A stretch of 15,210 nucleotides of DNA. It comes from an uncultured Porphyromonadaceae bacterium. Its GTDB lineage: Bacteria > Bacteroidota > Bacteroidia > Bacteroidales > Muribaculaceae. A program made the translations under genes and the position numbers. The stretch's first letter is position 1. The number at the start of each line of letters is the position of its first letter. The notes under the pieces are model-generated. The model was given only the letters and a program-made list of their open reading frames with translations, had not been told where the DNA came from and made no database searches. The stretch lies in assembly GCA_900548705.1 (NCBI GenBank), contig URLF01000062.1, positions 1-15,210 of the forward strand, written 5' to 3'. Shown one piece after another: positions 1 through 6,637 of the stretch.

Positions 1-838
1 GCCCAGTGATGCCCATCACACCGCTTTCCTTGTTGATGATTTTCTGCAGCTCGTCAGCCGAGAGGTTATGCTTCTTCATCAGGAAAACCAAAGCCCCGGG
101 GTCAACATCACCAACGCGTGTACCCATCATAAGGCCTTCGGTGGGGGTCAGGCCCATCGAGGTGTCCACACTCTTGCCGTCAAGCACTGCGGTAATCGAA
201 CCACCGTTTCCGACATGACAGGTGATGATTTTCTGGGTGTTGATGTCAACCCCGAGAATCTCACACACGCGCTGTGACACATAGCGGTGGCTTGTTCCGT
301 GGAAGCCGTAACGTCTCACCCCGTCCTCTTTATAGAATTTGTAAGGGAGGGCATACATAAATGACTTGGCGGGCATAGTCTGATGGAAGGCTGTGTCAAA
401 CACCCCTACCTGCTTGATGCCGGGAAGAATCTCCTCGACAGCCTCGATACCGGTCACGTTGGCGGGGTTGTGGAGGGGGGCGAGGTCATAGCAGTCCTTC
501 ACCTGCTGAAGAACCTCATTGGTAAGGAGAACACTCTTCGAGAATTTCTCCGCTCCGTGAACCACACGATGACCTACGGCGTCGATTTCGGAATAGCTCT
601 TGATGCATCCGACCTCGGGGTCAGTGAGGATGTCGAGGACAGCCTTGACCGCCCCCTTGTGGTCTACCAGACCAAGCTCGCGGATAGCCTTTGAGCCGTC
701 AGCGAGACGATATTTGAGAAATCCGTCATGCAGACCGATTTTCTCCACTCCACCTTCGGCGAGAACCTTCTCGTCAGCGGTGTCGATAAGCTTGTATTTG
801 ACAGAACTGCTGCCGCAGTTAAGCACAAGGATTTTCAT
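1..838 (-). CDS. ackA: Acetate kinase, C-terminus cut off by the window edge
   Basis: Acetate kinase interconverts acetyl phosphate plus ADP and acetate plus ATP in the cytoplasm; in fermenting Bacteroidales it is the ATP-yielding last step of acetate production. The frame is open from ATG at 838 to base 1, giving 279 residues of a family that is usually about 400 long. The start MKILVLNCGSSSVKYKLID is the family N-terminus. Residues known to be catalytic or substrate-binding fall at the expected numbers: N7, R91 (HRVVHG), D148 (VFDTAFH), H180 (RRYGFHGTSH) and R241 (GTRVGDVDPG). The C-terminal catalytic Glu lies beyond the window. The gene starts 15 nt after the pta stop on the same strand, so the two are almost certainly co-transcribed. 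Identification is very secure. Confidence 0.97.
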   Translation of the reverse strand, partial: MKILVLNCGSSSVKYKLIDTADEKVLAEGGVEKIGLHDGFLKYRLADGSKAIRELGLVDHKGAVKAVLDILTDPEVGCIKSYSEIDAVGHRVVHGAEKFSKSVLLTNEVLQQVKDCYDLAPLHNPANVTGIEAVEEILPGIKQVGVFDTAFHQTMPAKSFMYALPYKFYKEDGVRRYGFHGTSHRYVSQRVCEILGVDINTQKIITCHVGNGGSITAVLDGKSVDTSMGLTPTEGLMMGTRVGDVDPGALVFLMKKHNLSADELQKIINKESGVMGITG

Positions 839-853
839 TTTTAAGAATGTGTT

Positions 854-1855
854 TTATTTTATTGATTGGTTTGCGGTCATTATGATTGTCTTGTAGATGT
901 CCTCGGCCGAGCATCCGCGTGAAAGGTCGCTCACAGGTGCGGCGAGACCCTGCAGCAGGGGGCCGACAGCCTCAACCCCGGCCAGACGCTGCACGAGCTT
1001 GTAGGCGATATTGCCGACCTCAAGGGAGGGGAACACCAGCACATCTGCTTTTCCGGCGATGTCACTCTCGGGAGCCTTGAGAGAGCCGACCGACGGAACC
1101 ATCGCGGCATCAGCCTGCAGTTCGCCGTCAATCTTCAGGTCGGGAGCCATCTCATGGGCGATGCGGGTAGCCTCAATCACCTTGTCGACACGTTCATGGC
1201 GTGCGCTTCCCTTGGTGGAGAAGGAAAGGATGGCAACACGCGGCTCGATTCCGGCCACACGTTCAGCGGTCTGGGCCGCGCTGACGGCAATCTGAGCCAG
1301 CTGACGAGCATCGGGATCAGGCACCACGGCGCAGTCAGCAAACACGAGGATACCATTTTCGCCATAGGGGGAGTCTTTAGGGAGAAGCATCAGGAACGCG
1401 CCGGAAACCGTGTCGATACCGGGGGCGGTCTTGATTACCTGGAAGGCCGCACGCAACACATCGCCTGTGGAGTGAACAGCGCCAGACACCATACCGTCGG
1501 CATCGCCGGCCTTGACCAGCAACGCACCAAGATAGAGGATGTCGGCGGTCTTCTTGCGAGCCTCCTCCATCGTCATGCCCTTCTTTTTCCGGAGTTCGAA
1601 AAGGAGGGGAGCGTATTTGTCGATGACAGCCTCGTCAGAGGGATTCACGATAGTGGCCTTCGAGATGTTCTTCAATCCCAGTTCGGCAGCCTTGGCCGTA
1701 ATGGCGGCATGGTCACCCAACAAGATTATCTCAGCCACATTGTCGGAAAGAATCTGGTCAGCGGCGGTCAGATTCCTGATTTCGTCTCCCTCCGGGAGCA
1801 CGATTTTGCGGAGGTTGTCTTTAGCCCTCGCAGTCAATCTTGCAAAAAGACTCAT
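854..1855 (-). CDS. pta: Phosphate acetyltransferase
   Basis: Phosphate acetyltransferase converts acetyl-CoA and phosphate to acetyl phosphate and CoA, feeding the AckA protein encoded directly downstream. From the ATG at 1855 the protein is 333 residues, the size of the short single-domain Pta class without the N-terminal regulatory domains of the E. coli enzyme. Family motifs are visible: VLPEGDEIRN near 19-28, SGAVHSTGDVLRAA at 124-137, SFSTKGSARHERV at 211-223 with the Ser/Arg active-site region, and GNIAYKLVQRLAG at 281-293 followed by LQGLAAPVSDLSRG. The frame stays open upstream to 2047, but that extension is low-complexity and covers the divergent promoter region. MSLFARL is the conserved family start, so 1855 is preferred. 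The leader holds a perfect 16-bp palindrome, listed separately. Confidence 0.96.
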   Translation of the reverse strand: MSLFARLTARAKDNLRKIVLPEGDEIRNLTAADQILSDNVAEIILLGDHAAITAKAAELGLKNISKATIVNPSDEAVIDKYAPLLFELRKKKGMTMEEARKKTADILYLGALLVKAGDADGMVSGAVHSTGDVLRAAFQVIKTAPGIDTVSGAFLMLLPKDSPYGENGILVFADCAVVPDPDARQLAQIAVSAAQTAERVAGIEPRVAILSFSTKGSARHERVDKVIEATRIAHEMAPDLKIDGELQADAAMVPSVGSLKAPESDIAGKADVLVFPSLEVGNIAYKLVQRLAGVEAVGPLLQGLAAPVSDLSRGCSAEDIYKTIIMTANQSIK

Positions 1856-1894
1856 AAATGAAACGTATATTAGTCTGTTGTTAGCAGTTTGTGA

Positions 1895-1910
1895 GGCCTG
1901 TATACAGGCC
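1895..1910. promoter_or_regulatory. Perfect 16-bp palindrome in the pta leader, possible operator
   Basis: GGCCTGTATACAGGCC reads identically on both strands. It lies 39 nt before the pta start and 28 nt downstream of the proposed pta -7 box, so it would be inside the 5' untranslated region. As RNA it could form a 6-bp stem with a TATA loop, but no U-run follows, so it is not a typical terminator. A dimeric regulator's binding site is the simplest reading; no regulator has been identified. Confidence 0.5.
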
Positions 1911-1938
1911 CGGTTGTCATTGCCAGACAATCGTATTG

Positions 1939-1946
1939 CAAAATTA
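1939..1946 (-). promoter_or_regulatory. Putative -7 box of the pta-ackA promoter
   Basis: On the minus strand the sequence reads TAATTTTG, an exact match to the Bacteroidetes -7 consensus TAnnTTTG. It lies 83 nt before the pta ATG, giving a predicted leader of roughly 75 nt. No good -33 TTG is present at the usual 19-21 nt spacing, so the call rests on the -7 box and the divergent gene arrangement. Confidence 0.4.
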
Positions 1947-2007
1947 GCAATAAAGTCGGTCATGGTGGTCACGATTCCTTTACAAATTTCTTTAAAACCG
2001 TTTTTTA

Positions 2008-2038
2008 TTGTCCAGCTTGTCGTTTTTTTGTAATTTTG
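2008..2038 (+). promoter_or_regulatory. Promoter of the U32 gene, almost leaderless
   Basis: TAATTTTG at 2031-2038 matches the Bacteroidetes -7 consensus TAnnTTTG exactly, and a TTG at 2008-2010 is 20 nt upstream, the expected -33 spacing. Only 8 nt separate the box from the ATG at 2047, so transcription would begin about 3-7 nt before the start codon. The mRNA would be leaderless or nearly so. Confidence 0.6.
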
Positions 2039-2046
2039 ACCCCACA

Positions 2047-3915
2047 ATGACAGAGACCATCAACGCGGCAAAAACCGCAGAAATCGAGTTGCTCGCCCCG
2101 GCCCGCGATGCCGCGACAGCCTTCGCCGCCATCGACCATGGAGCGGATGCCGTCTATATGGGCGCGTCGTCTTTCGGCGCGCGTGCGCAGGCCGGCAACA
2201 CTATCGCCGACATCGCATCTGTGGCTCGTTACGCCCATCGTTTCGGTGCGAGACTGTATGTCTCCGTCAACACCATCATCTACGACCGTGAACTTGACCG
2301 GGCACGAAAACTGTTGTGGGATTTATGGAAAGCCGATGTTGACGCTGTCATCGTCCAGGACCTGTCGCTGACCCGTATGGAGGGATTGCCTCCATTGGCA
2401 TTGCATGCCTCCACCCAATGCGACACACGCGACCCTCAAAAAGCCCGTTTCCTTGAAGATTGCGGTTTCACCCGCCTTGTACTCGCCCGTGAGCTGACCC
2501 TGGATGAAATCCGGGCTATCCGGGATGCGGTCAATACCGACCTTGAGGTGTTTGTCCACGGAGCGCTCTGTGTCAGTTACAGCGGCGACTGCCAGGCGAG
2601 CTTCGCAATCACAGGCCGTAGTGCCAACCGTGGTGAATGCTGCCAGGTATGCCGCTTCAAGTTCGACCTCGAAGACCGCGATGGGCAGAAAATCGTCAAA
2701 GGGAAACATCTCCTTTCGCTCCGCGATATGAACCGTCTGGAGAATCTTGAGGAGTTGCTCGACGCGGGAGCCACCTCCCTCAAAATCGAAGGGAGGCTTA
2801 AAGACGCGGCCTATGTAAAGAATGTGGTCGGTGCGTACCGCAAGGAACTTGACCGCATCATCGCCGCCCATCCCGACCGCTATCGCCGCAGTTCTTACGG
2901 GAAATCCTCACTGACATTTACCCCTGACCCGTCCTTGAGTTTCAACCGTGGATTCACCAATTATTTCCTGACGGCCCCATCCCCGACTGCTGGTTCCTTG
3001 GCAACCTTCAATTCGCCGAAATGGATTGGAGCAAAGGTCGGGGTGGCTGAACGGATGGCGGGTAAGGCTGTCATCGCACGGCTCGACACCACACTCAACA
3101 ATGGCGACGGCCTCGGCTTCTACACCCGCGACGGGGAGTTCAAGGGATTCCGTCTCAACCGTGTGGAGGGGAACCGTCTTTTCCCCGCCGGAGAAATCAA
3201 CATCCCCGCCGGGACTGTCCTTTACCGCAACGCCGACAAGGAGCGCGGCGACCTGCTTGTCGGGAAGACAGCGACAAGAAGACTGGCGGTCGACATATCC
3301 CTGAAATGGGTGAAAAGCCAAGTGGCACTCTCTATGAAGGATGAAACCGGATTGGAGGTGACGGTGGCAGAAGAAACAGAACGCCAAGAGGCACGCACCC
3401 CACAGGAGGAACGTCGCCGCAAGGAACTGGAGAAACTGGGGGACACTATGTTTTACGCATCCTCCGTCACTGACCTCTGCGGACAGTCATTCATTCCGGC
3501 CTCGGTGTTGTCACGACTTAGACGTCAGGCGGCCGAACTGCTCGAAATCGCACGGCTACCCGCCCATCGCCGTGAACTGCCCGGCAATCCGGCCAATGAA
3601 ATCAGTCTGCCGGATGGCAAAGAGCTGTCGCGACACGACAATATAGCCAACCATATCGCCGCCGATTTCTACGCCGCTTTATCGGGAAAGGAAGCCGCAT
3701 CCATACCATCCGCTCTTGAGGTTAACGGCAAACCGACCGAAGAGACCCAGGTCATGGTGACTCGCTATTGTCTCAGGCGCGAGATGGGAGCATGCCTGAA
3801 AAACAAAGAGGGAAGAAAACTCCCCTCTCCGTTGTATCTGACATCCGAGGGGAAACGCTTCCGCCTCGATTTCGATTGTCGTGAATGCCGTATGCGAGTG
3901 ATGTATATTCCGTGA
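2047..3915 (+). CDS. U32 family peptidase-like protein (RlhA/TrhP type RNA hydroxylation)
   Basis: The 622-residue protein has an N-terminal peptidase U32 TIM-barrel domain (ELLAPARDAATAF at 14-26). The U32 signature region EVFVHGALCVSYSGDC (167-182) is followed by GECCQVCR. Cys175, Cys182, Cys198 and Cys202 are plausible ligands of the iron-sulfur cluster known in this family. After about residue 300 comes the longer C-terminal part found in RlhA-like members. It ends in four further cysteines (RYCLRREMGACLK, then DFDCRECRM), a likely second metal site. Family members include RlhA (23S rRNA cytidine hydroxylation) and TrhP (tRNA 5-hydroxyuridine synthesis); the length of about 620 favours the RlhA architecture, but the substrate is inferred. 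Older annotations call it collagenase. An earlier in-frame ATG at 2008 would lie upstream of the promoter box and add 13 atypical residues, so 2047 is chosen. The gene converges on the porin gene, with 16 nt between stops. Confidence 0.88.
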   Translation: MTETINAAKTAEIELLAPARDAATAFAAIDHGADAVYMGASSFGARAQAGNTIADIASVARYAHRFGARLYVSVNTIIYDRELDRARKLLWDLWKADVDAVIVQDLSLTRMEGLPPLALHASTQCDTRDPQKARFLEDCGFTRLVLARELTLDEIRAIRDAVNTDLEVFVHGALCVSYSGDCQASFAITGRSANRGECCQVCRFKFDLEDRDGQKIVKGKHLLSLRDMNRLENLEELLDAGATSLKIEGRLKDAAYVKNVVGAYRKELDRIIAAHPDRYRRSSYGKSSLTFTPDPSLSFNRGFTNYFLTAPSPTAGSLATFNSPKWIGAKVGVAERMAGKAVIARLDTTLNNGDGLGFYTRDGEFKGFRLNRVEGNRLFPAGEINIPAGTVLYRNADKERGDLLVGKTATRRLAVDISLKWVKSQVALSMKDETGLEVTVAEETERQEARTPQEERRRKELEKLGDTMFYASSVTDLCGQSFIPASVLSRLRRQAAELLEIARLPAHRRELPGNPANEISLPDGKELSRHDNIANHIAADFYAALSGKEAASIPSALEVNGKPTEETQVMVTRYCLRREMGACLKNKEGRKLPSPLYLTSEGKRFRLDFDCRECRMRVMYIP

Positions 3916-3931
3916 CATCACCGCATCAGCC

Positions 3932-4960
3932 TCAGAATTTCAACACAAGTTCGGCCACTATCTTGTCGTTGCGGCCTTCCGGCGCCACGACACCTTTGTC
4001 ATAGAAATATTTCTCGTAGTCAAGGATAATCTCCGCCTTCACTTTGCTGATATTGCAGGCCAATGAGGTCCCGAGAGTCATACGGCGACGCGACGGGTCA
4101 TTGGTGACAAGAAAACCGTCGGCATCCGGAGTACCGGTCGAATGATCTGTCATAGCATCGAACCTTCCATGGAAACTCCATAGATTGAACGGATGCCAGT
4201 TGACAGGTATGCCGTAAGAGGCGAATGCCAGCCACGCGTTGACATCCTTGTAAGCGTCTCCGCAATAATCAAGATGCTGGTATTCCCCCTCGACCAGCAG
4301 ATTGGCCACTTTCCATGACACTGCTCCGTCCACGATATTCATTCTCACCCCTTTGGGCTTCATCGAGAGGAAGCTTGCCGAAAGAGTGACATTACCGATT
4401 CTGTAAGAAGCCTTTGCGGCATAATCGAGGTCTTTCTGCCACACATCCTGGTCTGAGGAGGTAGAGGAATTGAACACCCCACCCTCCAGTGTCAGAGGTA
4501 TGGCCGTGCTGTAATACCCCAATTGCACACCGACCTGGCGCAGATTGGCCATATCCTTTCCGAGGAAAGAACGGTTGGCGAAAACATAACTTCCCGGGCC
4601 TCGGAAAGCATCAACGGCAAACGGCACCCTGAATCGTCCCGCCTTCACCGCGAATTGCTTGGCGAACTTCCATCTTGCCCATGCGTCAAGGAATTTCATC
4701 GAACCTCTGTCACACAAGTCCACACGGAAATAATAGTCCAGGTCCTTTAGGATTTTACCTTCGAGTGAAACACGGGCATTACGCACCTGGAAGCGCTGCC
4801 GGTAGTCAGGCCATTCCCCTTCATAACGTCCACGGAACACCCCGTGGATTTTAGGAATCCTGTCTATCTTCTCCTCATCCTTACCATTGTCAACAGTCGA
4901 CGGATAGGCACATAAAGCAGTCAACGCGGCCATCGCGCCTAATACAATCTTTTTACACAT
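3932..4960 (-). CDS. Phosphate-selective porin O/P family outer-membrane protein
   Basis: The protein is 342 residues from ATG at 4960. It opens with a classical signal peptide (MCKKIVLGAMAALTALCA) with cleavage likely near residues 18-21. The rest is rich in alternating aromatic and polar residues typical of outer-membrane beta strands. The block IHGVFRGRYEGE, then RFQVRNARVSLEG and DYYFRVDLCDRGSMKFLDAW, is characteristic of the Porin O/P family (OprO/OprP relatives), as is AGRFRVPFAV. It ends in KIVAELVLKF, with a terminal Phe as in beta-barrel proteins recognised by the BAM machinery. Actual phosphate or pyrophosphate specificity cannot be read from the sequence. The frame extends to 5056 (the end of the GNAT gene), but the signal peptide fixes the start at 4960. 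No matching -7 box is seen in the 95-nt gap, so read-through from the toxin-antitoxin pair or a weak promoter is possible. Confidence 0.85.
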   Translation of the reverse strand: MCKKIVLGAMAALTALCAYPSTVDNGKDEEKIDRIPKIHGVFRGRYEGEWPDYRQRFQVRNARVSLEGKILKDLDYYFRVDLCDRGSMKFLDAWARWKFAKQFAVKAGRFRVPFAVDAFRGPGSYVFANRSFLGKDMANLRQVGVQLGYYSTAIPLTLEGGVFNSSTSSDQDVWQKDLDYAAKASYRIGNVTLSASFLSMKPKGVRMNIVDGAVSWKVANLLVEGEYQHLDYCGDAYKDVNAWLAFASYGIPVNWHPFNLWSFHGRFDAMTDHSTGTPDADGFLVTNDPSRRRMTLGTSLACNISKVKAEIILDYEKYFYDKGVVAPEGRNDKIVAELVLKF

Positions 4961-5055
4961 AGCAAGATACTTTTTTTGAATTTGCAGATGTTGTGTGAAT
5001 TCTGGCAACAAGGGAGAAATTGGATATGGTTGCTGTCCCAATACATATCCGGACA

Positions 5056-5601
5056 TTATAGATTTTCACAGTCAGTGAAATTTTTCAAGTCGAAGAACAT
5101 AAGACGTGTCTCTTCATCCTTATCCAAATCAGTAAAGAAGCGGAAACCGTTTTTCTCATAAAACGGGACGGCTGACACAAGGGCATCCACCGTTATGAAA
5201 CGGCAACCGAGCCGTTTTACAGTCGTGAACGCGTATTTGATGCTATCCAGAACAAATGTTCCCACACCAGCTCCCACATAACTTTCATTAACCGCGAGTC
5301 GGCCAATCTTCACAGCCGGATAATTTCTGCGACGTTTGGAATTCGGTATGTTACGGTTCAACCTGTTCCATATGTTCTTCTCATCGGGATTAAACGAAAT
5401 CTTGTCGGCAAGCAAACTGAAATAAGCTACTGTCATATTCTCTTGCACATCTTCAAGAAGATATGTAACAGCCATAAGTTCTTTCTGAAAATGCTTGGCA
5501 TCCTCAAAAAGAAAACCGTTCAAATCTTCTTCTGCGCATCTGAACGGCTTTATCTCTGTATCGTCGGAGAGTTGTATCTGGGTCAGTTTAGTGAAATCCA
5601 T
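5056..5601 (-). CDS. GNAT acetyltransferase, probable toxin of a toxin-antitoxin pair
   Basis: This is a 181-residue GNAT-fold acetyltransferase. The acetyl-CoA-binding motif A region is VKIGRLAVNESYVGAGVG (97-114), followed by the helix FVLDSIKYAF. PFYEKNGFRFF (146-156) carries the Tyr148 expected in the active site of the TacT/AtaT/KacT toxin class. The N-terminal FRCAEEDLNGFL and the middle TYLLED...VAYFSLLADKI also match that class, which blocks translation by acetylating aminoacyl-tRNA. The family assignment is firm; the toxic role is inferred from size, motifs and the small gene 1 nt upstream. Its sequence is poorer in GC than the neighbours (40% in the sampled line 5401-5460), which suggests horizontal acquisition. 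It sits between rlmB and the porin gene with no functional link to either. A housekeeping GNAT of other specificity is the main alternative. Confidence 0.82.
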   Translation of the reverse strand: MDFTKLTQIQLSDDTEIKPFRCAEEDLNGFLFEDAKHFQKELMAVTYLLEDVQENMTVAYFSLLADKISFNPDEKNIWNRLNRNIPNSKRRRNYPAVKIGRLAVNESYVGAGVGTFVLDSIKYAFTTVKRLGCRFITVDALVSAVPFYEKNGFRFFTDLDKDEETRLMFFDLKNFTDCENL

Positions 5602-5602
5602 A

Positions 5603-5761
5603 TCACCACTGGAAGTTGCTTATGGACTTCATAACCTCATAGGCTTTACGCGCCCTCTCTTTCTCCTCTTTCGACACAGGGCTGGGCTGCGAGATAATTT
5701 TCTCGAAGCGCTCTGCATCCCTTCCGAATAATTCAGGGGTTTCTTTAATTGGTCGTGCCAT
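5603..5761 (-). CDS. 52-residue protein, candidate antitoxin of the GNAT toxin
   Basis: The ATG at 5761 opens a 52-residue frame that begins MARPIKETPELFGRDAERF and ends in SISNFQW before a TGA at 5605-5603. One base separates that stop from the GNAT start, which suggests translational coupling. The first half is mixed; the second half (about 28-48) is strongly charged and probably helical (KEEKERARKAYEVMKS). It does not show the N-terminal basic strand and two-helix pattern of the ribbon-helix-helix (DUF1778) antitoxins that normally accompany GNAT toxins, and it is shorter. From memory, similar short proteins starting MARPIKETP occur in Bacteroidetes, usually as hypothetical proteins; this could not be checked. 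The antitoxin role is inferred from size, order and spacing. A good -7 box lies just upstream. Confidence 0.75.
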   Translation of the reverse strand: MARPIKETPELFGRDAERFEKIISQPSPVSKEEKERARKAYEVMKSISNFQW

Positions 5762-5787
5762 AATTAGAGGATTTCGGTTTCTGATTA

Positions 5788-5795
5788 CAAAGGTA
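5788..5795 (-). promoter_or_regulatory. Putative -7 box for the toxin-antitoxin pair
   Basis: The minus strand reads TACCTTTG, matching TAnnTTTG, 26 nt before the ATG of the small gene; the predicted leader is about 20 nt. The usual -33 TTG is not at the expected distance, so strength is uncertain. An 8-bp palindrome CAAATTTG (5799-5806) lies just upstream and could be part of an autoregulatory operator. Confidence 0.45.
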
Positions 5796-5853
5796 CAACA
5801 AATTTGCGAAATGGAGAGTTGTCAATAAAAATTCCGCAAACCTGTATGCCCTT

Positions 5854-6597
5854 TCATTCAGCCATACGCTGGCGCACAACCTCGTAGATCATCACGCCGG
5901 CGGCCACAGAGACATTGAGCGAGCCGATTTTGCCCCGCTGGGGAATAGCGGCGAGTGTGTCAGCCACTCGCAGAATCTCGGGTGAGATACCGACATCCTC
6001 AGCTCCCATCACCAAGGCCACAGGCCCGGTATAGTTGCCAAGGGTATAGTCACGCGCCCCCTTCTCGGTTGCACACACAATCTGGTAGCCATTGTCTTTA
6101 AGGAATCTCACAGCCGATAGTATCGACCTCTCGCGACATACCGGAAGATAGTTCAATGCCCCGGCCGAGGTCTTCATCGCGTCGCCGTTGACTCCGACCC
6201 CTCCCCTTTCGGGGATTACAATCGCATCCGCCCCGGCGCATTCACAGGTGCGGGCTATCGCGCCGAAATTGCGCACATCGGTAACCCCGTCGAGCAGCAC
6301 AACAAAGGGCATTTTCCCCTCCTCGTAAAGCTGGGGGACAAGATTGTCGAGCGAATGATAAGTGACGGATGAAAGTATCGCCAACACCCCCTGGTGGTTC
6401 TTGCGGGTGATTCGGTCGATACGTTCCGCCGGCACACGCTGCAAGACAATCCCGTAGCGTCGGGCCACCTCGAAAAATTCCTTTGCCAGGTCGCCTGACA
6501 AATCTTTCCTCACCAGGACTTTGTCGATATCCTTACCGGCCTCAATGGCTTCTATCACAGCCCTGAGGCCAAATATATATTCGTTTTTTTCAAGCAT
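5854..6597 (-). CDS. rlmB: TrmH/SpoU family RNA 2'-O-methyltransferase, RlmB-like
   Basis: The 247-residue protein matches RlmB in size and layout. An N-terminal substrate-binding domain (YIFGLRAVIEAI at 7-18, KNHQGVLAI at 67-75) precedes a SPOUT domain that forms a trefoil-knot S-adenosylmethionine site. The three SpoU motifs are visible: DGVTDVRNFGAIARTCECAG (103-122), VMGAEDVGISPE (196-207) and IPQRGKIGSLNVSVAAGV (218-235). RlmB methylates the ribose of a guanosine in 23S rRNA; related TrmH-type proteins modify tRNA, so the exact target is inferred. The frame is open to 6732 within recN, but the ATG at 6597 gives the conserved N-terminus. It is the last gene of the dnaN block, 40 nt after the recN stop. 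Confidence 0.88.
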   Translation of the reverse strand: MLEKNEYIFGLRAVIEAIEAGKDIDKVLVRKDLSGDLAKEFFEVARRYGIVLQRVPAERIDRITRKNHQGVLAILSSVTYHSLDNLVPQLYEEGKMPFVVLLDGVTDVRNFGAIARTCECAGADAIVIPERGGVGVNGDAMKTSAGALNYLPVCRERSILSAVRFLKDNGYQIVCATEKGARDYTLGNYTGPVALVMGAEDVGISPEILRVADTLAAIPQRGKIGSLNVSVAAGVMIYEVVRQRMAE

Positions 6598-6637
6598 CGC
6601 GGTTTGTTTTACAAATTGAAGGGGAAATCCGATGATG

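Noticed and set aside
1154..1861. Long plus-strand open frame (235 codons) opposite pta
   Set aside because: It is antisense to a clear pta gene in GC-rich DNA, and its translation has no recognisable domain.
1856..2047. N-terminal extension of pta up to 2047
   Set aside because: The conserved family start MSLFARL is at 1855, and the extension would cover the leader, palindrome and divergent promoter.
3916..3931. Bidirectional terminator between the U32 and porin genes
   Set aside because: The 16-nt gap shows no stable inverted repeat or T-run.
4961..5056. Longer N-terminus for the porin
   Set aside because: A good signal peptide begins at the ATG at 4960; the extra 32 residues would bury it.
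5064..5080. TTTCAC/GTGAAA inverted repeat at the end of the GNAT gene, considered as terminator
   Set aside because: It lies within the last codons of the gene, is AT-rich and short, and has no T-run after it on the minus strand.
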